Assembly: GCA_045542355.1 (NCBI GenBank)
Contig: JAZQKX010000025.1
Span: 11,268-75,267 of the forward strand
Reading direction: 5' to 3'
DNA length: 64,000 nt
Source: UMGS1532 sp045542355
GTDB taxonomy: Bacteria > Bacillota > Clostridia > Oscillospirales > Acutalibacteraceae
In this document: in pieces, positions 7,461 to 17,106 of the stretch
How positions within the stretch are numbered: the stretch's first letter is position 1
Layout of the letters: every line of letters starts with the position of its first letter
Notes under the pieces: generated by a model
The model's database searches: none
The model's input: only the letters and a program-made list of their open reading frames with translations
What the model was told of the DNA's origin: nothing
Program-made: the position numbers and the translations under genes

Positions 7461-8134
7461 TTCAAATCATCCCTTTTAATAATCGTGCTATCGCCCTTTG
7501 AATCCAAGGTCATGATAAACACTTCCTTTATATTTAAACTCTTAGAATTCAGAATTTTAAAAACATCCGCTTTAGTCTTGCCGATGTCATAGAGACCTCG
7601 CCTTACTACTTTACCGTCGCTTACAACCAAAGAGGGATAAACGCCCTCCTCCTGAGGTTTACACACATCACCTGTCTTTGCAGGCTGATAATAAGGCTTT
7701 TGCAATACACTGAGAGAGCCATTGCTTTCCAGCATAGCATAATCCACCTCATTAATATCAAATATACCCTGTGCACGCAAAAGTTCTATTAAATCGGGAA
7801 TAGTGATTCGTAGTCGTCTCAAAACCTTCTGCTGAAGTTTGCCGTTTTTGATTACTAAAGCCGACCTACCATTGGTGAGGGTGTTGACAAAACCGCATTT
7901 CATAGAAATTATTGATATTATTATCTCAAGTATAATCAACACAAAAACCGATACTATTGCGATTAGCAAGGGATTTGACGGATCCTGAATAGGAATTGCG
8001 GCTATTTCCGAAATGAGAAGTGTAACAACCAAATCCGACGGTTGCATATCACCTACCTGACGTTTGCCCATTATTCGCATAGCAAAAACCACCAACACAT
8101 ATAAAATCGCTGTTCTTATTATAATTGTGAGCAT
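7457..8134 (-). CDS. DUF421 (YetF-like) membrane protein
   Basis: A 225-residue protein with three N-terminal membrane helices (about 3-20, 32-50 and 55-80; RIMGKRQVGDMQPSDLVVTL lies between the first two). A cytoplasmic DUF421 domain follows, with VLRRLRITIPDLIELLRAQG and a beta-rich end. Relatives include B. subtilis YetF and YrbG; the biochemical role is unknown. The start chosen is the second ATG (8134), because GAGGAG lies 6 bp before it and would overlap the first ATG at 8140. Confidence 0.9.
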   Translation of the reverse strand: MLTIIIRTAILYVLVVFAMRIMGKRQVGDMQPSDLVVTLLISEIAAIPIQDPSNPLLIAIVSVFVLIILEIIISIISMKCGFVNTLTNGRSALVIKNGKLQQKVLRRLRITIPDLIELLRAQGIFDINEVDYAMLESNGSLSVLQKPYYQPAKTGDVCKPQEEGVYPSLVVSDGKVVRRGLYDIGKTKADVFKILNSKSLNIKEVFIMTLDSKGDSTIIKRDDLK

Positions 8135-8195
8135 TGGCATCTCCTCGAATAATTATTGACTTTATATATTTTACCAAAAATAGCCCTATATATAC

Positions 8196-8228
8196 AAAAA
8201 AGCCGACGCCAATCGGCATCGGTTTTTT
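8196..8228 (-). terminator. Terminator of the small XRE regulator gene
   Basis: Minus strand CCGATGCC-GATT-GGCGTCGG (one G-U pair) followed by CTTTTTTG. Confidence 0.8.
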
Positions 8229-8248
8229 GCATATTATAGAAAAGGAAT

Positions 8249-8533
8249 TTAATGAGAAATCTTTAATATAATATTGAGTCGGTCTTTGTAATTAAACTCG
8301 GCGTTGTCCTGAAGCAGACCGTTGGCCTCAAAGACCTTGATGATGGCAAGATATGTGTCCCAACCCATGGGAGCTACGTTTCGCTCGATATCAGAAATTG
8401 TCTGTCTGCTCTTGCCAATTTTCCCTGCCAGCTCACTTTGCGAAATGCGGAGCTGCTTTCTGAATGACGGGAGTTCGCTAATTAATTCCTTGATAAGGAT
8501 TTGCCGTTCTTCGCTAATCTTAAATTCCGGCAT
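8249..8533 (-). CDS. Small XRE-family helix-turn-helix regulator
   Basis: A 94-residue protein. The XRE-type HTH covers about 25-75: RKQLRISQSELAGKIGKSRQ then TISDIERN, with the helix-turn-helix intact. A short C-terminal extension (EFNYKDRLNIILKISH) may hold a dimer contact. It has its own consensus promoter and terminator, so it is transcribed alone. No toxin-like partner is adjacent. The start is the ATG behind GAGAGAGG; a TTG 18 bp upstream overlaps the ribosome binding site. Confidence 0.88.
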   Translation of the reverse strand: MPEFKISEERQILIKELISELPSFRKQLRISQSELAGKIGKSRQTISDIERNVAPMGWDTYLAIIKVFEANGLLQDNAEFNYKDRLNIILKISH

Positions 8534-8576
8534 AGTATTACCTCTCTCCAAAAAAATAGAAAATTTCTATATATAT

Positions 8577-8605
8577 ATTATATAATTTCGCAAAATACTT
8601 GTCAA
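8577..8605 (-). promoter_or_regulatory. Promoter of the XRE gene
   Basis: Minus strand TTGACA (8600-8605), 17-bp spacer, TATAAT (8577-8582). Confidence 0.85.
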
Positions 8606-8855
8606 GGAATTTTGGTTAGTTTGATTAATTTCGTGAGTTTAGCCAACAAAGAATGTAGTCACTTGACAAAATGTTCGCGGAATTTGTGCAATAGTGTAAC
8701 ATAGTGCAAAATCTTGTAATTTTAAACTAAAAGAACCTGATCAAATCTTCTTTAATTTTATACGGTTTTCAAACTTAAATCTATTATACCCAAGGAGGAT
8801 AAGTTTATATCTAAAGATTTTAATTCCACTACTGAAAGCTGTGTTTATGCTAAAG
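8606..8855. other. AT-rich gap without a recognisable gene
   Basis: About 250 bp between the XRE promoter and the purC terminator. A good Shine-Dalgarno (AAGGAGG, 8792-8798) is followed by an open stretch but no ATG, GTG or TTG at proper distance. It may be a decayed small gene. I see no RNA motif I can name. Confidence 0.4.
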
Positions 8856-8893
8856 CTAAAACAAACAACCGCCACGGGATTCCGTGGCGGTTG
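8856..8893 (-). terminator. Terminator of purC and the purine cluster
   Basis: Perfect 12-bp stem CAACCGCCACGG-GATT-CCGTGGCGGTTG (8866-8893) followed on the minus strand by TTTGTTTTAG. Confidence 0.88.
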
Positions 8894-8919
8894 AACAAAG
8901 TCTATTTGCTTGTGAAGAC

Positions 8920-9603
8920 TTATCTGTTGTTGATAAGCTTGGTGAGTTCTACAGGCTCAACGATTTTGCCGTCCTTATAAACACGCATGTTTCCTGAGGC
9001 GATTTCGTCGATGAGGATAACCTCTCCGTTATTATAGCCAAACTCAAACTTGATATCCCAGAGGTCGAGACCAATGGACTTAAGGTCGTCGGCTACTACC
9101 TTTGTGATTTTAAGGGTCTGCTCTTTCATGCTCTGGAACATTTCGGGGGTCATAACACCCAATGCGGCAAGGCCCTCCCCTGTTACCAGCGGGTCACCCT
9201 TTTCGTCATTTTTGAAGGTGCACTCAACATAGCCGCCCTCCAAAACTGTGCCGTCTTCGATGTATTCGCCATAACGACGGATAAAGCTACCTGTTGCAAC
9301 GAGGCGGCAGATAACCTCAAGACCGTGTCCAAATACAGTTGCAGGGAGAACCTCCATGGTTGCATCCTCTAAATTTGCGCTAACATAATGGGTCTTAACG
9401 CCTGCTTCCTTCAAAAGCTCAAAGTAGCGGATTGAGGTTTCAAGATTCGCCTTGCCAATGCCCTCGATTGTGAGTCCGACAGTATTTTCACCTGGGTCGA
9501 AAACACCGTCTTTACCTGTGCAATCGTCCTTGAACTTGAGCATTACGTTGCCGTTGTCAAGAGAATATACGTCTTTGGTTTTACCTTCATAGATTTTTTT
9601 CAT
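8920..9603 (-). CDS. purC: SAICAR synthetase
   Basis: Phosphoribosylaminoimidazole-succinocarboxamide synthase ligates aspartate to CAIR with ATP in purine synthesis. The protein is 227 residues, near the usual 235. Motifs: KIYEGKTKDVY at the start (ATP-binding loop), GLTIEGIGKANLETSIRYFE, VICRLVATGSFIRRYG (the substrate-binding R-GS-R region), and DLWDIKFEFGY-GEVILIDEI (metal and nucleotide site). The start is the ATG at 9603 with AAGGAG 8 bp upstream. It is separated from rdgB by 224 bp that contain a good promoter, so it may be expressed independently of the long purine transcript. Confidence 0.96.
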   Translation of the reverse strand: MKKIYEGKTKDVYSLDNGNVMLKFKDDCTGKDGVFDPGENTVGLTIEGIGKANLETSIRYFELLKEAGVKTHYVSANLEDATMEVLPATVFGHGLEVICRLVATGSFIRRYGEYIEDGTVLEGGYVECTFKNDEKGDPLVTGEGLAALGVMTPEMFQSMKEQTLKITKVVADDLKSIGLDLWDIKFEFGYNNGEVILIDEIASGNMRVYKDGKIVEPVELTKLINNR

Positions 9604-9737
9604 GGTGCACACTCCTTATATTTCCTTGTGGACGAAGGGAAAGCTAACGCCCGCAAAATTACAAAATTGGTTAGATACAGAAAACGCGGTTTTTTTACTG
9701 AATATATTTTAACATACTTCTTCGCAACTGAACAGAT

Positions 9738-9766
9738 ATTTTACCAAGAAAATTGCATATATTCAA
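9738..9766 (-). promoter_or_regulatory. Candidate promoter of purC
   Basis: Minus strand TTGAAT (9761-9766), 17-bp spacer, TAAAAT (9738-9743). No riboswitch-like core is visible in the leader. Confidence 0.55.
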
Positions 9767-9827
9767 AAATTTCTGTTATATGACAAAAAATGCAGTTTTA
9801 ATAATTTGATTTTTTAGCAAAATTTCA

Positions 9828-10427
9828 CTACTGCACCGAAAATTCGGGGTCGTTCTCCAGAATTTTCATAAGCCGCCTTAAGGCATTTCCCCTGTGGCTT
9901 ATTGCATTTTTTTGCTCTGCTGTAAGCTCTGCCGCCGTGCAACCAAGCTCGGGCAGATAGAAATATGGGTCATAGCCAAAGCCACCCTCCCCTGCTCGAT
10001 TTTCGGTGATTACGCCATGCATATAATCCTCAGCTTTATAAACCCGACCGTCGGGAGCTACAAGGGCTATTGAGCAGACATAGTGAGCTCGTTTATCCGC
10101 CTTATCCCGAAGCAGGTCGAGAAGCTTTTGATTATTGGCTTCGTCGTCGCCATGGTGTCCGCAAAAACGGGCGGAATGTATACCAGGTGCTCCGCCTAAA
10201 GCGTCGGCACATATACCGCTGTCGTCAGCTAAAGCAAAACATCCCGAAAGCTCGGCAATTTCCCGAGCTTTTTTCAGAGCATTTTCAAAAAAGGTTGAGC
10301 CGTCTTCCACCGTTTCGTGGTCCATTCCAGCCTCTTTGAGAGAAAGAATCTCTCCAAAAAACTTTCCGAGAATAGTCTTGATTTCGGTGATTTTATGAGC
10401 ATTGTTCGATGCGATAATAAGCTTCAT
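9828..10427 (-). CDS. rdgB: XTP/dITP pyrophosphatase (Ham1/RdgB family)
   Basis: A 199-residue house-cleaning enzyme that hydrolyses non-canonical purine NTPs (dITP, XTP) to monophosphates. Motifs: MKLIIASNNAHKITEIKTIL at the start, then TFFENALKKAREIA, ALADDSGICADALGGAPGIHSARF (active-site Asp-Asp-Ser), GEGGFGYDPYFYLPE and KNAISHRGNALRRL. The start is the ATG at 10427 behind AAGGTG. It sits 10 bp after the fhs stop, at the end of the purine operon, where it would guard the nucleotide pool. Confidence 0.94.
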   Translation of the reverse strand: MKLIIASNNAHKITEIKTILGKFFGEILSLKEAGMDHETVEDGSTFFENALKKAREIAELSGCFALADDSGICADALGGAPGIHSARFCGHHGDDEANNQKLLDLLRDKADKRAHYVCSIALVAPDGRVYKAEDYMHGVITENRAGEGGFGYDPYFYLPELGCTAAELTAEQKNAISHRGNALRRLMKILENDPEFSVQ

Positions 10428-10437
10428 GTTACACACC

Positions 10438-12111
10438 TTAGAATAGTCCTGAAATCACGCCGTTTTCATCCACGTCAATTCTTTCTGCGGCGGGTACCTT
10501 TGGAAGTCCAGGCATGGTCATAATGTCGCCTGTGAGAACAACAATGAAACCTGCGCCTGCGGAAATTTTGACATTCTTAATTGTTACGGTGAAGTCCTCG
10601 GGAGCGCCAAGCTTTGTTGGGTCATCAGAGAAGCTGTACTGGGTCTTAGCCATACAAACAGGGCAATTACCAAAGCCCATTTCGGTGAGCTTTACAATCT
10701 GCTTTTTAGCGTTTGGGGTAACGCTGATTCCATTGCCGCCGTATACCTTTTTAACAACAGCCTCAATTTTATCCTCGATTGTACCCTCTAAGCCATAGCT
10801 AAAGGTGAAGTCACCCTTTTCCTCCTCGCAAAGGCGCACTACCTCACGGGCGAGTTCCTCGCCACCTTTACCGCCCTCTGCCCAAACGTTGGAAAGGACT
10901 ACATTTACACCCAACTCGCGACATTTATCTATGATAAATTCAACCTCTTTGTCGGTATCAGTGGGGAAACGGTTAACAGCCACAACGCAAGGAAGTTTGT
11001 AAACATTCTTGATATTGGAAATGTGGCGGAGAAGGTTAGGAATGCCCTTTTCGAGAGCAGGAATATTTTCGGAATTAAGCTCAGTTTTTGCAACACCGCC
11101 GTGCATTTTAAGGGCACGGATTGTGGCAACCATAACTACTGCGGAGGGGGTAAGCCCAGCCATGCGGCACTTGATATCAAGGAATTTTTCAGCGCCGAGG
11201 TCTGCGCCGAAGCCAGCCTCAGTGATGGCATAGTCACCCATCTTAAGAGCCATTTTGGTGGCAATAACAGAGTTACATCCATGGGCAATATTGGCGAAGG
11301 GACCGCCGTGTACAAAAGCGGGAGTTCCCTCTAAGGTCTGCACAAGGTTAGGCTTGATAGCGTCCTTTAAAAGGGCTGTCATAGCACCCTGAGCATTGAG
11401 TTGACCGCAGGTTACAGGCTCGTCGTTAAAGTTGTATCCAACGATAATTCTTGAAAGTCTTTCCTTTAAATCAGTTATGGAATCGGCAAGGCAGAGAACA
11501 GCCATGATTTCACTTGCAACGGTGATGTCAAAGCCATCCTCACGGGGAACGCCGTTGACTCTGCCACCGAGACCATCGGTTACAAAACGGAGCTGTCGGT
11601 CGTTCATGTCAACGCAACGCTTCCAGGTGATTCTACGAACATCAATCCCTAACGCATTTCCCTGATGGATGTGGTTATCCAACATTGCGGCAAGAAGGTT
11701 ATTTGCCGCGCCAATAGCGTGGAAGTCACCTGTGAAGTGGAGATTGATGTCCTCCATAGGCACAACCTGAGCGTAACCGCCGCCTGCGGCACCGCCCTTG
11801 ATACCGAATACAGGGCCTAAAGAGGGCTCACGGAGAGCAACGGTAACATTTTTACCTATTCTCTTCATGCCGTCTGCAAGACCGATTGTTGTGGTGGTCT
11901 TACCCTCACCCGCGGGGGTGGGGGTAATTGCTGTTACCAACACAAGTTTACCGTTTTTATTTGAATTCTTTAGCAGGGATAAATCAATCTTTGCCTTGTA
12001 TTTGCCGTAGTGCTCCAAATATTCTTCGTCCACACCTGCGGATTTTGCTACCTCGGATATGGGGAGCATTTTGCACTGCTGAGCAATTTCAATATCGGAT
12101 AAATATGCCAT
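10438..12111 (-). CDS. fhs: Formate-tetrahydrofolate ligase
   Basis: Formyl-THF synthetase makes 10-formyl-THF from formate, THF and ATP. The protein is 557 residues, the family's normal length. Motifs: ITPTPAGEGKTTTTIGLADG (P-loop), LREPSLGPVFGIKGGAAGGG, DINLHFTGDFHAI, and VATIRALKMHGGV. The start is the ATG at 12111, with GGAG 8 bp upstream; a GTG 9 bp earlier overlaps the ribosome binding site. It lies 12 bp after purL. Its product feeds PurN and PurH in the same operon, and its formate can come from PflB at the left end of the window. Confidence 0.97.
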   Translation of the reverse strand: MAYLSDIEIAQQCKMLPISEVAKSAGVDEEYLEHYGKYKAKIDLSLLKNSNKNGKLVLVTAITPTPAGEGKTTTTIGLADGMKRIGKNVTVALREPSLGPVFGIKGGAAGGGYAQVVPMEDINLHFTGDFHAIGAANNLLAAMLDNHIHQGNALGIDVRRITWKRCVDMNDRQLRFVTDGLGGRVNGVPREDGFDITVASEIMAVLCLADSITDLKERLSRIIVGYNFNDEPVTCGQLNAQGAMTALLKDAIKPNLVQTLEGTPAFVHGGPFANIAHGCNSVIATKMALKMGDYAITEAGFGADLGAEKFLDIKCRMAGLTPSAVVMVATIRALKMHGGVAKTELNSENIPALEKGIPNLLRHISNIKNVYKLPCVVAVNRFPTDTDKEVEFIIDKCRELGVNVVLSNVWAEGGKGGEELAREVVRLCEEEKGDFTFSYGLEGTIEDKIEAVVKKVYGGNGISVTPNAKKQIVKLTEMGFGNCPVCMAKTQYSFSDDPTKLGAPEDFTVTIKNVKISAGAGFIVVLTGDIMTMPGLPKVPAAERIDVDENGVISGLF

Positions 12112-12123
12112 TTGTGACACTCC

Positions 12124-15100
12124 TTATTTAAAGAATTTTACGGCAGATTCGAACATCTTGATATCGTAATCGCCGAGTACATTTTGATAAAGGCCCTTAC
12201 CAACACGCTCGGAATGACCCATTTTCCCGAACACTCTGCCGTCGGGAGAAGTGATACCCTCAATAGCGTAGAGAGAGTTGTTGGGGTTAAACTGAACGTC
12301 GGTGGTGGCATTGCCACTGAAATCAACATACTGAGTTGCAATCTGACCATTGGCGGCAAGTTCGCGAATTACCGATTCGGGAGCTAAGAATCTACCCTCA
12401 CCATGGGAAATCGGCACACTGTAGACCTCGCCAACCTCTGTGCCTGAAAGCCAGGGAGATTTATTTGAGGCAATTCTTGTGCGAACTATCTTGGACTGGT
12501 GACGGGAGATGGTGTTAAAGGTAAGGGTTGGGCAGTTTTCGTCGGTTTCGACTATCTTGCCAAAGGGTACAAGTCCCAATTTGATAAGAGCTTGGAAACC
12601 GTTACAAATACCGCAAATAAGACCACCGCGGTTGTCCATCAAATCGCTTACTGCATCAGATACATTTCCGTTTCTGAAGAAAGCGGTGATAAACTTACCT
12701 GAGCCGTCGGGCTCGTCTCCACCCGAGAAACCACCTGGGATGAATATCATGTTGGATTCGCGAAGCTTGTTTGTAAAGGTTTCGGCGCTACGGGCGATGC
12801 TCTCGGCAGACAGATTATTAATAACAATTATCTCTGCCTCTGCGCCTGCGGCTTCTGCAGCCTTCGCGCTGTCGTATTCACAGTTTGTGCCTGGGAATAC
12901 GGGAATGATAACCTTAGGCTTCGCAACCTTGATTGTGGGAGCAACACGGCTCTCTGCAGAATATGAGAAGTTTTCTACATTTCCGCTCTGCTCTATATTA
13001 CAGCTATATACACTTTCCAACTTACCCTCATAAAGAGCTTCAAGCTCAGCCATATTAAGGCTTTCGCCATTATATTCCATACCACTCTCGGTGATTTCAC
13101 CGATAAGCTTGGCGCCCTCGATATCCTCTGAGGTTTCCAAAAGGAAGGATGCGTAGTTATAGCCGAAGATATCCTCAATGGATAAAGCATCGTTAAATTT
13201 AAAGCCGAAGCCGTTACCGATGCACATCTTATAGATACCTTCTGCAACACCGCCTAAGGTTGGGGTCCAACATGCCACAGCCTTACCGCTGCGGAGAAGG
13301 TCGGTAACCTTGTCGTAAAGCTTCAAGAGAGAATCGGTTTTGGGCAGGTCGTTTTCGTCGTATTCGGGAGTGAGAAGAACTACCTTATTACCGCACTTCT
13401 TGAATTCGGGAGATACAACATCGTTGATTTTATCGGTTGTAACTGCGAAAGAAACCAAGGTGGGAGGAACATCAAGCTTTTCAAATGTACCGCTCATGGA
13501 GTCCTTTCCGCCGATAGAGGCAATACCTAAATCTTTTTGGGCGGTGAAAGCGCCGAGGAGGGCTGCCAAGGGCTTACCCCAACGGGTTGCATCCTTGCCT
13601 GGACGCTCGAAATATTCCTGGAATGTTAAATATACATCCTCAAATTTTGCACCTGTTGCAATAAGTTTGGAAACAGATTCAATAACGGCTAAATATGCGC
13701 CGTGATAAGGGCTTTTTTCGGTGATAAAGGGGTTATATCCCCAGGACATAAAGGAAACGGTTGAGGTATCCTTTTTCTCTTGGCTCACCTTTTGCACCAT
13801 AGCCTGAATGGGGGTACGCTGGTTTTTACCGCCAAAGGGCATTAGAACTGTACCTGCGCCGATGGTGGAGTCAAAGCGCTCGGAAAGACCACGCTTTGAA
13901 CAAACATTAAGGTCGGATACAAGAGCCTTATAATTTTCACCGAAGCTACCGCTTACGGATTTCTTATAATCCTCAGCCTTTACCGATTCAATATCAATAT
14001 GCTTTTCAGCACCATTGGAATTAAGGAACTCACGGCTGATATCACAAATCTTTTTGCCGTTCCAGGTCATAGTGAGACGAGGGTCGGCTTTAACCTCGGC
14101 AACAACGGTTGCTTCAAGGTTTTCCAGCTTTGCTGCAGCAAGAAAAGCATCAACATCTTTTTTCTCAACAACAACCGCCATACGTTCCTGAGATTCACTG
14201 ATTGCAAGTTCAGTGCCGTCGAGGCCCTCGTATTTCTTAGGAACAGCGTTGAGGTCGATCTCCAGACCGTCGGCAAGTTCGCCGATGGCAACCGAAACAC
14301 CGCCTGCGCCAAAGTCGTTACAACGCTTAATCATACGGCAAACATCGCCATTGCGGAAAAGTCTTTGGAGCTTACGCTCCTCGGGGGCATTACCCTTTTG
14401 CACCTCAGCACCACAGGTTTCGAGAGATTCGAGGGTGTGGGATTTAGAGGAGCCTGTTGCACCGCCACAGCCGTCGCGACCTGTTCTTCCGCCGAGAAGA
14501 ATAACTATATCCCCTGCCTCGGGACGCTCACGGCGAACATTCTTTGCGGGAGCGGCAGCAATAACTGCGCCAATTTCCATACGCTTTGCGGCATAGCCGT
14601 CGTGGTAAAGCTCATCTACGATACCTGTTGCAAGACCGATCTGGTTACCATAGGAAGAATAACCTGCGGCAGCAGTGGTAACAATCTTACGTTGGGGAAG
14701 TTTGCCTTCCATGGTTTCTTTAACAGGTTTTAATGGATCGGCCGCACCTGTTACACGCATTGCGGCATAAACATAAGAACGACCTGAAAGCGGGTCACGG
14801 ATAGCGCCGCCGATACAGGTTGCGGCACCACCAAAGGGCTCGATTTCGGTGGGATGATTGTGAGTCTCGTTCTTAAAGAGAAGCAACCAAGGCTCCACCT
14901 TACCGTCAACATCTACATCGATTTTAACAGTACAAGCATTGATTTCCTCCGACTCGTCAAGTTTGGGAAGTTTGCCCTTTGCCTTTAAGTATCTTGTGGC
15001 AATAGTGGCAACATCCATAAGGTTGATAGGCTTTGTGCGACCAAGCTCAAGTCTTGTGTTTACATAATCGTCGTATGCTTTCTGGAGTAGCTCATCGTGG

Positions 15101-15807
15101 AACTTGACGCTGTCGATAGTGGTTAAGAAAGTGGTATGACGGCAATGGTCAGACCAATAGGTGTCTATCATTCGGATTTCGGTGATGGTGGGGTTGCGGT
15201 TTTCACTCTTGAAATATTCTTGACAGAAAGCGATATCGTCGTTGTCCATTGCAAGGCCATAGCTCTTTACAAAATCAGCAAGACCGTCTTTATCCAAATC
15301 AATAAATCCGTCGAGTGTGGCAACCTCGGTGGGGATTTCGTACTCGATTTTCAAGGACTCTGGCTTGTCCATTGAAGCAATTCGGGCTTCAACGGGGTTA
15401 ATAACATACTTCTTAATTTCTGCGATGTCATCGTCACTGAGATTACCCTCTAATACATACACCTTTGCGGTGCGGATAAGGGGGCGGTCACCCTGAGAGA
15501 TAATCTGAATACACTGTGCAGCGGAGTCAGCACGCTGGTCGAACTGACCGGGGAGATATTCCACAGCAAAAACATAAGCATTTTCGTATGAGATATCGTC
15601 AGTTACAACGTCAAGCTGAGGCTCTGAAAACACAGTGTTCTTAGCCTTTTCGAACAGATCTTCCGATATATTCTCGGCATCATAACGGTTGATGATACGA
15701 ACATTAGTTAGACCGGTTATGCCAAGGAGAGTTCTGGCGTCGCTGAGCAGAGCGTTAGCCTCATGAGCCAACTCCTTTTTCTTTTCTACAAAAACTCTAT
15801 ATACCAT
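12124..15807 (-). CDS. purL: Phosphoribosylformylglycinamidine synthase, single chain
   Basis: FGAM synthase converts FGAR, glutamine and ATP to FGAM. At 1227 residues it is the fused large form: an N-terminal PurS-like region (about 1-150), two AIRS-type halves (about 180-950; DTYWSDHCRHTTF, NETHNHPTEIEPFGGAATC, GNEXXX-type metal sites), and a C-terminal glutaminase from about 990 (PVFPGTNCEYDSAKAA). The glutaminase nucleophile is Cys1068 in GICNGFQ, and the triad is completed by His1135 and Glu1137 in SHGEGRF. Thus no separate purS or purQ is needed and none is present. It lies 4 bp after purD. Confidence 0.97.
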   Translation of the reverse strand: MVYRVFVEKKKELAHEANALLSDARTLLGITGLTNVRIINRYDAENISEDLFEKAKNTVFSEPQLDVVTDDISYENAYVFAVEYLPGQFDQRADSAAQCIQIISQGDRPLIRTAKVYVLEGNLSDDDIAEIKKYVINPVEARIASMDKPESLKIEYEIPTEVATLDGFIDLDKDGLADFVKSYGLAMDNDDIAFCQEYFKSENRNPTITEIRMIDTYWSDHCRHTTFLTTIDSVKFHDELLQKAYDDYVNTRLELGRTKPINLMDVATIATRYLKAKGKLPKLDESEEINACTVKIDVDVDGKVEPWLLLFKNETHNHPTEIEPFGGAATCIGGAIRDPLSGRSYVYAAMRVTGAADPLKPVKETMEGKLPQRKIVTTAAAGYSSYGNQIGLATGIVDELYHDGYAAKRMEIGAVIAAAPAKNVRRERPEAGDIVILLGGRTGRDGCGGATGSSKSHTLESLETCGAEVQKGNAPEERKLQRLFRNGDVCRMIKRCNDFGAGGVSVAIGELADGLEIDLNAVPKKYEGLDGTELAISESQERMAVVVEKKDVDAFLAAAKLENLEATVVAEVKADPRLTMTWNGKKICDISREFLNSNGAEKHIDIESVKAEDYKKSVSGSFGENYKALVSDLNVCSKRGLSERFDSTIGAGTVLMPFGGKNQRTPIQAMVQKVSQEKKDTSTVSFMSWGYNPFITEKSPYHGAYLAVIESVSKLIATGAKFEDVYLTFQEYFERPGKDATRWGKPLAALLGAFTAQKDLGIASIGGKDSMSGTFEKLDVPPTLVSFAVTTDKINDVVSPEFKKCGNKVVLLTPEYDENDLPKTDSLLKLYDKVTDLLRSGKAVACWTPTLGGVAEGIYKMCIGNGFGFKFNDALSIEDIFGYNYASFLLETSEDIEGAKLIGEITESGMEYNGESLNMAELEALYEGKLESVYSCNIEQSGNVENFSYSAESRVAPTIKVAKPKVIIPVFPGTNCEYDSAKAAEAAGAEAEIIVINNLSAESIARSAETFTNKLRESNMIFIPGGFSGGDEPDGSGKFITAFFRNGNVSDAVSDLMDNRGGLICGICNGFQALIKLGLVPFGKIVETDENCPTLTFNTISRHQSKIVRTRIASNKSPWLSGTEVGEVYSVPISHGEGRFLAPESVIRELAANGQIATQYVDFSGNATTDVQFNPNNSLYAIEGITSPDGRVFGKMGHSERVGKGLYQNVLGDYDIKMFESAVKFFK

Positions 15808-15811
15808 TATT

Positions 15812-17083
15812 TCAGCCCTCCTTATATGCTTTTAAAGCCTTTGCGCCTATATCTGAACGCATATAACTATTCTGGAAATGCACCTTTTCGGTGTTTTTAT
15901 ATGCGTTGTTTATTGCTTCTTCTAAACTGTCGCCGATTGCGGTAACACCGAGAACTCTGCCACCTGCAGTTACAAGCTTGTCATCGGCGATCTTTGCACC
16001 TGCAACAAATACAGAATCCTTAACATCATCTTCGATTTTTAGCTCGAAGCCACTTTCATAGCTTTGAGGGTATCCATCGGATGCCATCACAACACAAGCC
16101 GCGTGGCTATCCTTGAATTTAACCTCCGTATCCTTTAATGTGCCGTCTGTTACAGCCTGCATAACGGTGAGTAAATCGCTGTCCAGCAGGGGTAAAACGA
16201 CCTGAGTTTCGGGGTCACCGAAACGGCAGTTATATTCGATAACCTTGGGGCCCTTGGGGGTTAGCATAAGTCCAAAATAGAGACAACCTCTGAACTCTCT
16301 GCCCTCTGCCTTCATGGCATTAACTGTGGGCAAGAATATGGTTTCCATACATTCTTTCGCTATTTCCTCGGTGTAGTAGGGGTTAGGAGCTATGGTGCCC
16401 ATACCCCCTGTGTTAAGACCTTTATCGCCATCCAATGCACGTTTGTGGTCCATAGAGGAAATCATGGGGACAACTGTGGTGCCATCGGTGAAACTGAGAA
16501 CAGAAACCTCGGGGCCTGTTAAAAACTCCTCGATAACTATGTTATTACCGCTGTCACCAAACATTTTATCCTCCATAATGGATCGAATGGCGTCCACCGC
16601 CTGCTCACGGGTCTCGGCAATTATAACACCCTTACCGAGTGCAAGACCGTCTGCCTTGATAACAATGGGGATATCGGCAGTTTGGATGTATTTCATAGCC
16701 TCATTCGCATCGCTGAACACCTCGTAGCCTGCGGTGGGAATGTTGTATTTCTTCATAAGATTTTTGGAGAAAACCTTACTACCCTCAATTATAGCTGCCG
16801 CCTTGGTAGGACCGAAACAGGGTATACCGATTTCATTAAGAGCATCTACAACACCCAAAACCAGCGGGTCGTCGGGGGCTACAACGGCATAGTTGATATC
16901 ATGGGACTTTGCAAATTCTACAATTCCCTCAACATCCTTAGCACCGATATTTACACACTCGGCGTCGTCCTTCATACCGCCGTTACCAGGGAGGGCGTAA
17001 ATCTTTTCCACAGCTTTATTTTCATTTAATTTCTTGATGATGGCATGTTCTCTGCCGCCACCACCAACAAGAAGAATATTCAT
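15812..17083 (-). CDS. purD: Phosphoribosylamine-glycine ligase
   Basis: GAR synthetase (423 residues, normal length) joins glycine to phosphoribosylamine with ATP. It starts with NILLVGGGGREHAIIKKL, continues with an ATP-grasp core (IVIKADGLALGKGVIIAETR; GPEVSVLSFTDG; DHKRALDGDKGLNTGGMG; VIEYNCRFGDPETQVVLPLL) and ends in the usual small C-terminal domain. It is cotranscribed with purH (23 bp upstream) and purL (4 bp downstream). Confidence 0.97.
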   Translation of the reverse strand: MNILLVGGGGREHAIIKKLNENKAVEKIYALPGNGGMKDDAECVNIGAKDVEGIVEFAKSHDINYAVVAPDDPLVLGVVDALNEIGIPCFGPTKAAAIIEGSKVFSKNLMKKYNIPTAGYEVFSDANEAMKYIQTADIPIVIKADGLALGKGVIIAETREQAVDAIRSIMEDKMFGDSGNNIVIEEFLTGPEVSVLSFTDGTTVVPMISSMDHKRALDGDKGLNTGGMGTIAPNPYYTEEIAKECMETIFLPTVNAMKAEGREFRGCLYFGLMLTPKGPKVIEYNCRFGDPETQVVLPLLDSDLLTVMQAVTDGTLKDTEVKFKDSHAACVVMASDGYPQSYESGFELKIEDDVKDSVFVAGAKIADDKLVTAGGRVLGVTAIGDSLEEAINNAYKNTEKVHFQNSYMRSDIGAKALKAYKEG

Positions 17084-17106
17084 TAAAATTTACCTCCGTA
17101 AACGGT

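Noticed and set aside
8249..8605. XRE regulator as antitoxin of a toxin-antitoxin pair
   Set aside because: It is monocistronic with its own promoter and terminator, and no toxin-like gene is adjacent.
8791..8920. Open frame behind a strong AAGGAGG at 8792-8798
   Set aside because: There is no acceptable start codon at the right distance and the frame runs through the purC terminator hairpin.
13999..14733. 244-codon open frame opposite purL
   Set aside because: It is antisense to a highly conserved PurL coding region, has no ribosome binding site and no recognisable domain.
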